Source: Glandiceps talaboti (Eukaryota; Hemichordata; Enteropneusta; Spengelidae). From it: a DNA stretch of 64,000 bases. The translations under genes were made by a program, and so were the position numbers. The DNA lies in assembly GCF_964340395.1 (NCBI RefSeq), contig NC_135569.1:14891019-14955018 (forward strand), read 5' to 3'. Under the pieces are notes generated by a model, which was not told the DNA's origin, made no database searches, and saw only the letters and a program-made list of their open reading frames with translations. The stretch's first letter is position 1. Each line of letters opens with the position of its first letter. This document shows, piece after piece, positions 57,769 through 64,000 of this stretch.

Positions 57769-60700
57769 TGTATGTATGTATGTATGTACATGTATTATGT
57801 ACATTTATGTGGATGTATGTACATATGTACATTTTGTATATACAATGTATTGCAGATACCCATATGCTGACCATCTTTATGAGCTGATAAAATGTATTTT
57901 ACCTTCTACTTACTAGTTCATAATAAAAATGTATTTCACAGTTGTATGTATGTATATATGTATGTATGTATGTATGTATGTGTGTATGTATGTATGTATG
58001 TATGTATGTATGTATGTGTATGTATGTATGTATGTATGTATGTGTGTATGTATGTATGCATGCATGTATGTATGTATGTATGTATGTATGTATGCATGTA
58101 TGTATGTATGTATGTATGTATGTGTGTATGTATGTATGTATGTATGTATGTATGCATGCATGCATGTATGTATGTATGTGTGTATGTATGTATGTATGTA
58201 TGTATGTGTGTATGTGTGTATGTATGTATGTATGTATGTATGTATGTATGCATGCATGCATGTATGTATGTATGTATGTATGTATGTATGTATGCATGCA
58301 TGCATGTATGTATGTATGTATACATGTGTGTGTATGTGTGTGTTTGTACATTTATTTTCATGTACACTCATACATATATAATCTTAAAATCTCATTTTCA
58401 AATTGCTGTTGTACCTGTTCACTTTCAGTATCCAGTGCAGACGTGGCTTCGTCTAGTAATAGTACAGTTGGATTTCTGATCAATGCTCTTGCAATGGCTA
58501 CACGTTGTTTCTGACCTCCTGACAACTGTGTTCCTTTCTCTCCCACAAGAGTCTCGTAACCCTAAAAGATAAACATTTCAAATGTACTCATATGTATTGA
58601 TGACGAATACAAATTCAGTTGATAAATTGAAAAAGAAAATAGTGACAGCAAGTAATATATTTTTTGGCTGAATGGAAAAAAACTATTAAGCTAAAGAGCT
58701 ATTAATTTCAATACTACATTGTTTGCATTCAAATGATAGATGTCTTAAAACCATGTGCAACCAAAGTTCAATGTTGGTAGTTTTATACCTACAGACTGGT
58801 CATTCTATGCCATAATAAACGTGCATCTATATCTGCTTTGCTTTGCATGAAGCATGAGTCAAAAATTCACAATCTCCATCATGTCCTTATTTTCTCTGAA
58901 ATTATTAGCTTATGCAAGTATCATTACCTTATATTCTCCAACATTTTTGCTTTTTGGGCTGAAAAATACTCACCATAGTATTGTTTTGTCACAAGCGTAA
59001 ACTTGTATTTTCCTTGGTTAAATGAAGAAGTAAATATTGGTAAATAATAACATCAAATTCTACACATGGGCACTTTCATATATTGTAACCTTCTGTTAAG
59101 GGGGGGGGGGGGGGTTCATAATTGTTAATCAAAAATCATACTATTGATCATACCTTTGGTAGGTTGATAATGAAATCATGTATATTAGCACTTCTTGCTG
59201 CATCCTCTATCTGGTGTTGAGTTACTACATCCTCCAAACCATAGGAAATGTTCTCTGCTATGGTACAATTAAACAGAATGGGTTCCTGACTCACAATACC
59301 CATCTGAGCTCTTAACCAGTGCAGATTAAGACTACGTATGTCTTTGTCATCCAACATCTGAGAAAAATACATTTAAAAGAATTGCAATTAGTTGAACAGC
59401 AACAAAGTGTTTTCAATGCATTATGTTACAGGAAAAGTCCAGTCAGACATATTTCTGAATTCAGTATACTTATATTGATTACTACAGCTATCAACTAATA
59501 TGATTTCGGGAGATTAAAATCTTTTAATACAGAGAAGCCAATTGTCAGCCATTTTGGGGGCATTTCTTGAAAGGGTTTTTGGGAAAATCTCTTGGGATGA
59601 CATCATCTCTTTGTCCTGACACTTTTCCTTTTTAACTGACTGCAATCAGGTGAACAGCAATGAAGAATACTCAACTTAAAGTGACGATCAAGAATGAGAA
59701 ATGCATATTTATTTCATATTTTAAATTGATAAAAATCTCTACATTTACATTACAAAAATATATATACCAAGTCTATATTTGTAACTCAATAAATGGGAAA
59801 AAGCTACAAATGTGTAAAAAGTCTGCTATTGTATGAACAGGATGTACTTGTACACCTTGCTTCCCCAATATATTCAGGAAACATCACCATGCATAAATAA
59901 TTTGATTGCTTGTTCCCACTTAGGGTATCAAATATATTCAATAGTGATTGTGATGTAGAAGTAGACAACTTTTATGTCTACACATACATTGTACACATAA
60001 AAAGAAACCTCACTTTTCTAACTGTAAATTATACACATGTAGCTGGCACCCCATAGTTGTCAATGGATTCTGATATATCAGATGTAATTGGACCCACAAA
60101 CCATTAATTAAGCAAGACTTCATGGCCGCTCAGTGTGAATATCATTATTACAGTATATCACTTTAAATGTAACCATTTCTCTGCCATCAGTGATCATTAA
60201 TACCACGAGGTGCCATCACAATCAACAGTAATGATTTGGACATGTATAACTGTGGTTCATTTGTTTTTGCATAGATGTAAACTTGTCTACTTTTACACCA
60301 CAACCTAGATCATGCTGACTTATATTAAATCCCAGATGGAATAGATGACAACATGTAAATATACACTTACTATTTGTCCATCATAAGGATCATAGAATCT
60401 CTCGATCATTGACACGATGGTACTTTTTCCACAACCACTAGCTCCAACTAGTGCAATTGTCTGTCCAGGTTTGACTACCAAACTAACACCTTTCAATACT
60501 TTTACATCAGGCCTTGTTAGATAATTAAAGAATACATCTCTGTAGGATACTTCTCCATTGATGTAATCCTGTTGGTAACAAACAGAATTCTTGTTACCCG
60601 AAACAGAATTTTACAATAAATGCATACGTACATACATACATACATAATTGTGACAACTGTGCCAAGTTTCAGACAGGGAAATAATGTTTGGAGTTGCCAC

Positions 60701-62313
60701 TGAGGGCGCTGTTTCATTAGAGCTGCCTTTTTTGGTATATAAAAGCACACCTGACCAGTTGGGAGACATGTACCGGGGGTAGTTGCCATTTTTATTCACC
60801 TATTTGGCAATAGACATTTCAAACGCTACCTGTAGTGACTAGTCAAAAGTTAAAATTTGTTAATTACTGCATGAATTCAAAGACAATTATTCATTTTCAA
60901 CATTTGTAGTAAAATACATTTTCTAAAAAGTTAGTTATTTTCCTTGCTTAAGACAGTGACATATTCAATTGTCGAGCATTAAATGCACACCAATGCACCA
61001 TATGCATATTGGAGCTGTAATATATTTAGTACATGTTGAGTGCATGAAAAGTGATTATGAATGCATCTAAAGCTGATTTTATAATTATGATTTCCATAAG
61101 TAAGACAGTCCAAATGTGTTAGTATCTTGCAAAAAAAAATCACCATTTTGGAGAGGGGCTAATTTTTTCCCTGTATATTCCCCATAGGCAAATTACTTTG
61201 AGACTGATGGACAAGAAATCTGCGCTAAGCTTCCAAAACTGTTTTGTCTCTGCGAGCTGAGAAGATATTTTCACTTTTTCAAAAACAAAATTGGTAAATA
61301 TACTCACTGGTTGTAAGCCCACTGTTGAGTAGTTATCAATTGGTGGTACAGTGTCAAATAACTTAAACATCAAACCAGCAGAATGTTTAGCCTTGGAGTA
61401 ATCCGGCAGAAATGAGGCAGACTGACCAATTGCCATACCAGCAAAAGAAATGGCAAAGAATACCCTGTAAATACAACAGTGACAAATGAAATAAAGGCAA
61501 GCTAAGATAGACACAAACATGTTGATACAAGCTAGAAATAGACAAGGATGTCTTTTGCAGACACAGTAGGGTGGCATCTCTGACAGTTAGTTTTTCTTTG
61601 GACAACTCCGCTTGGGATAGACTGTAGACTGACAGAGAAATTGACCTTAACAATTCCATGTGATGAGACAGAGTGTGCGCAATAATAGCCATGCTATATA
61701 GTCCAAAATGTAAATGAGATTCTGTAGCTTCCAATTTGTGTAATGTAACGTCTTTCTACTATGTATGTATGTTTTTTTGCTTTTGTTTTTTAAGTTATAT
61801 GTATATATTACTGTATATGTTTTTGTTGGGCCACAAATCCGACTAGTTTGAACAAATTAATTTTGTGGTCCAGTAGTTTAAAGTTTTGTTTTTTTAAATT
61901 TTTTTTTTTTTCATTGTCGATGTGTTTACTTAACTAATTTATTTTCCTCACTTGATATGTAAATTTCGTTTCCTTTTCAACATTTGGCAATTAAATAAAT
62001 ATTATTATTATATATCTTTAAAAGAAAAGAATAAAACACCTGGAGCAATTCCTGACATTTTTTTTTCTTTACAAAAATTGTTGGAATCACTGACATCATT
62101 AATATTACTTACTTGTAAACATTTTCCATTTCCATATCACCGGTACTGACGAGGTACGCACCGAAACGGAAAGCTGCCCCATACAATACAAACATTATAC
62201 CTTGTGAGAAGCCATATGTTAGTCCATACAGTTGAGCATTCCATAAAGAGCGACTGTAAAAACAGAATCAGTATGAGTTAAAATTTCTACATGTAGAACA
62301 GCCCCCCCCCCCC

Positions 62314-62358
<45 letters not shown>

Positions 62359-63887
62359 ATCGTCTCCATTGCACTCTTCATGTACATATAATCTCAATTA
62401 TGTTGTTCTTGAAACTTTTGCAGCCAAGTCTTAATTTTTCACTTACATATTTGTCAAACTGATATGCCATTTTCATTCAATAAGAAAGAAATACTCCTGC
62501 TGGTATAACACTACCAGAATGATTTTTAAGCAAAAAATAAATATTACATAGATAGTTCAAAAAAGCTACCCAATGTACATTGCGTGTAATATAATTGCAC
62601 TTTAGTATAGAAAAATAATCTTACATATAAGGTTTTCTCAAGTGTCTTGAGTATGTTTGATAAAATGTTGGTTCCCTTGTTAGTGATGCAACAGTCCTCA
62701 TGTTTTCAATGGCCTCTGATGCAGTCTAACAAACAAACAAACAAAATAAACAATATATTAATTAGTTATTTACAACCTCAGCTGTTAAAACCTCAGTTAT
62801 AATGCAAACTCTCAGCAGGTAAAACTTAAATGCATAGTGCTGTAAATGCCTGTGGTTATACATTAATGATGGTCATCCAGTAGAAAATAAATAATGCAGT
62901 CACATGAGGCTCTGGCAAAGTGGCAGCTGTATATTTTCTCCTGGATAATGATTCTTTATGAATGGCAGCCAATTGTTGTTGTCTGTTACATAATTATTGC
63001 TTAAAGTATATATGAGGAGCTCAGCAATTTATTTGAAGTGGGAAAATCATTTGCGAAATGCTCAAAATATCAACTTGGCTGTGTTCGATTGATTTTAACT
63101 AACTGAGTGTGAAGATTAAACTTGGCCTTGTGTGCTTCCTAGACAAATCAGTTATAGACAAATTGGATACATCACTTTTATATAAATGACATAAAGTAAT
63201 TTACAATGATATATGATACCATATCTATACAGCACTGAAATCTGACTTGTCATTCAAATGATGTCATATTCCAGTTTAGCATATATGTCAACCCCTCCCC
63301 ATGAAGAGTACGGGGGGGGGGGGGGGGGGGGTTAGAGTACTGGGGAAAAATGTCACATGACAGTTACTAAAAAAAAACATATCACACCATTGCTATGGAA
63401 ACAAAGTAAAAATTAAGTTAAAAAGTTAAAGTAAATTTAAAGGTTGATTGAGAATACAACCAAAATTTGGTATGAAACATTGGGAAATGATGATTCTTTC
63501 AAAGAGGATGATTGGTACATACTCTGTTATGGCTGGTCCATTCTAAACATCGTTTCTAGTGGGTAAATTTTTGTCTTTCTGGTACGTTCATGGCCAGCCC
63601 CCTAATTAATGTACATCCTATAATTAATAATCAAAGTCACTTCTAAATCATGTGTGATACAATGTCAAAAAACTAATTGATACCTTTCCAGCATTTTCAA
63701 TAAGGTCTTTATCTTTAATTTGTTGTCCATGGACAGCCTTCACATTCATGAATCCTGTGAGAGCGACTAGCGGTACACATAGTAAGATGCCAAGAGCCAA
63801 CTTCCATCCATAAACAAATGCAATGACCAATGCAGCTATCATACTGAACATGGACTGTAATATCATACCAATACGTACACCAGTTGC
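57333..63887 (-). CDS. ABCB1/P-glycoprotein-type transporter, C-terminal half (8 exons)
   Basis: Exons (plus coordinates, read from right): 63684-63887, 62625-62725, 62113-62253, 61308-61464, 60371-60568, 59154-59357, 58415-58561, 57333-57530. All borders are GT-AG and the joined frame gives 449 residues. Exons 1-4 encode membrane helices of the second transmembrane domain ([60 protein letters not shown]) and the coupling region [18 protein letters not shown]. Exons 5-8 form a complete nucleotide-binding domain: Walker [11 protein letters not shown]-loop [16 protein letters not shown], signature LSGGQKQR, Walker [14 protein letters not shown]-loop IAHRLSTVQ. All catalytic residues are present. 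Family role: ATP-driven export of hydrophobic compounds or bile salts at the plasma membrane. The 5' half lies beyond 64,000. ABCB1, ABCB4 and ABCB11 subtypes cannot be separated here. Confidence 0.93.
57741..58325. repeat. (TATG)n microsatellites in the last ABC intron
   Basis: Two tracts, 57,741-57,788 and 57,945-58,321, with TGTG and CATG variants. The second ends about 90 bp from the exon at 58,415. Cys/Met/Tyr/Val frames through it are artefacts. Confidence 0.97.
59954..60297. mobile_element. MITE, TGGAAGTAGAC family, copy 2
   Basis: TGTAGAAGTAGACAACTTTTA at the left; the right end ACTTGTCTACTTTTACA is nearly complementary. Interior words match the copy at 26,994-27,316. Lies in an ABC intron. 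Confidence 0.7.
62300..62357. repeat. C-run and poly(A) run
   Basis: C12 followed by about 45 A residues in an ABC intron; likely length-variable. Confidence 0.9.
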
Positions 63888-64000
63888 CTGAATAGTAAAA
63901 TACATACAATATATTAATAGGGGACTGCCCTCTCCAAGAATTAAAAGGCATTTCATGAACTTTGGGTTCTGGAGGGTCGACCATTGCATCATGAATTTCA

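Noticed and set aside
57892-58514. Open frames of 140-195 residues rich in Cys-Met-Tyr-Val or His-Thr-Tyr-Ile
   Set aside because: They are the TATG microsatellite read in all frames; tetranucleotide repeats without stops stay open on both strands.

Overview
This is a gene-sparse, AT-rich, repeat-dense stretch of animal (metazoan) nuclear DNA. All coding sequence recognised is either split by canonical GT-AG introns (with one GC-AG intron) or sits in compact single-exon genes behind a splice acceptor. The gene families (PKD1-type polycystin, KIF28/KLP-6-type kinesin, GLYAT-like acyltransferases, ABCB/P-glycoprotein) and the repeats (tRNA-derived SINE, several LINEs, a Penelope-like repeat with a hammerhead ribozyme fold, many fold-back MITEs, TATG/CATA microsatellites) fit a marine invertebrate. 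The species cannot be fixed from the sequence alone.

Layout. 803-7128 (+): the 3' end of a polycystin-1-like channel/receptor gene (seven exons, 819 residues visible, 5' end outside the window). 7.1-17.3 kb: repeats, LINE fragments and one copy of a duplicated 'promoter plus leader exon' block. 17,973-18,845, 23,823-24,695, 44,373-45,251 and 53,098-53,961 (+): four intact intronless GLYAT-like N-acyltransferase genes. Each starts 3-5 nt after a consensus 3' splice site, so each should have a non-coding 5' exon. Candidate leader exons with a matching donor lie upstream in duplicated blocks (11.4, 17.3, 20.4, 42.2 kb). 28,134-37,371 (+): ten exons of a KIF28-like kinesin tail (FHA domain onwards, 394 residues); no motor domain is recognised upstream, and two GLYAT-like genes occupy the place where it would be expected. 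57,333-63,887 (-): eight exons of the C-terminal half of an ABCB1-type full transporter (449 residues, complete second nucleotide-binding domain); the gene continues past the right edge.

The acyltransferase copies and their flanks were amplified by segmental duplication. Block 10.4-12.8 kb matches 19.4-22.6 kb, and 41.2-42.2 kb matches 50.3-52.2 kb. Because the blocks are paralogous, two terminal-inverted-repeat transposons (21,070-21,925 and 50,430-51,381) can be seen as clean insertions against an empty paralogous site. There is no operon-like logic here. The likely links are biochemical (amino-acid acyl conjugation and an efflux pump are both detoxification functions) and, for polycystin and KIF28, a family-level link through ciliary polycystin biology in C. 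elegans; both are inference.

Most of the remaining sequence is intron or intergenic DNA with microsatellites, minisatellites and fold-back elements. Long open frames across these tracts are artefacts of 3-, 4- or 30-bp periodicity.
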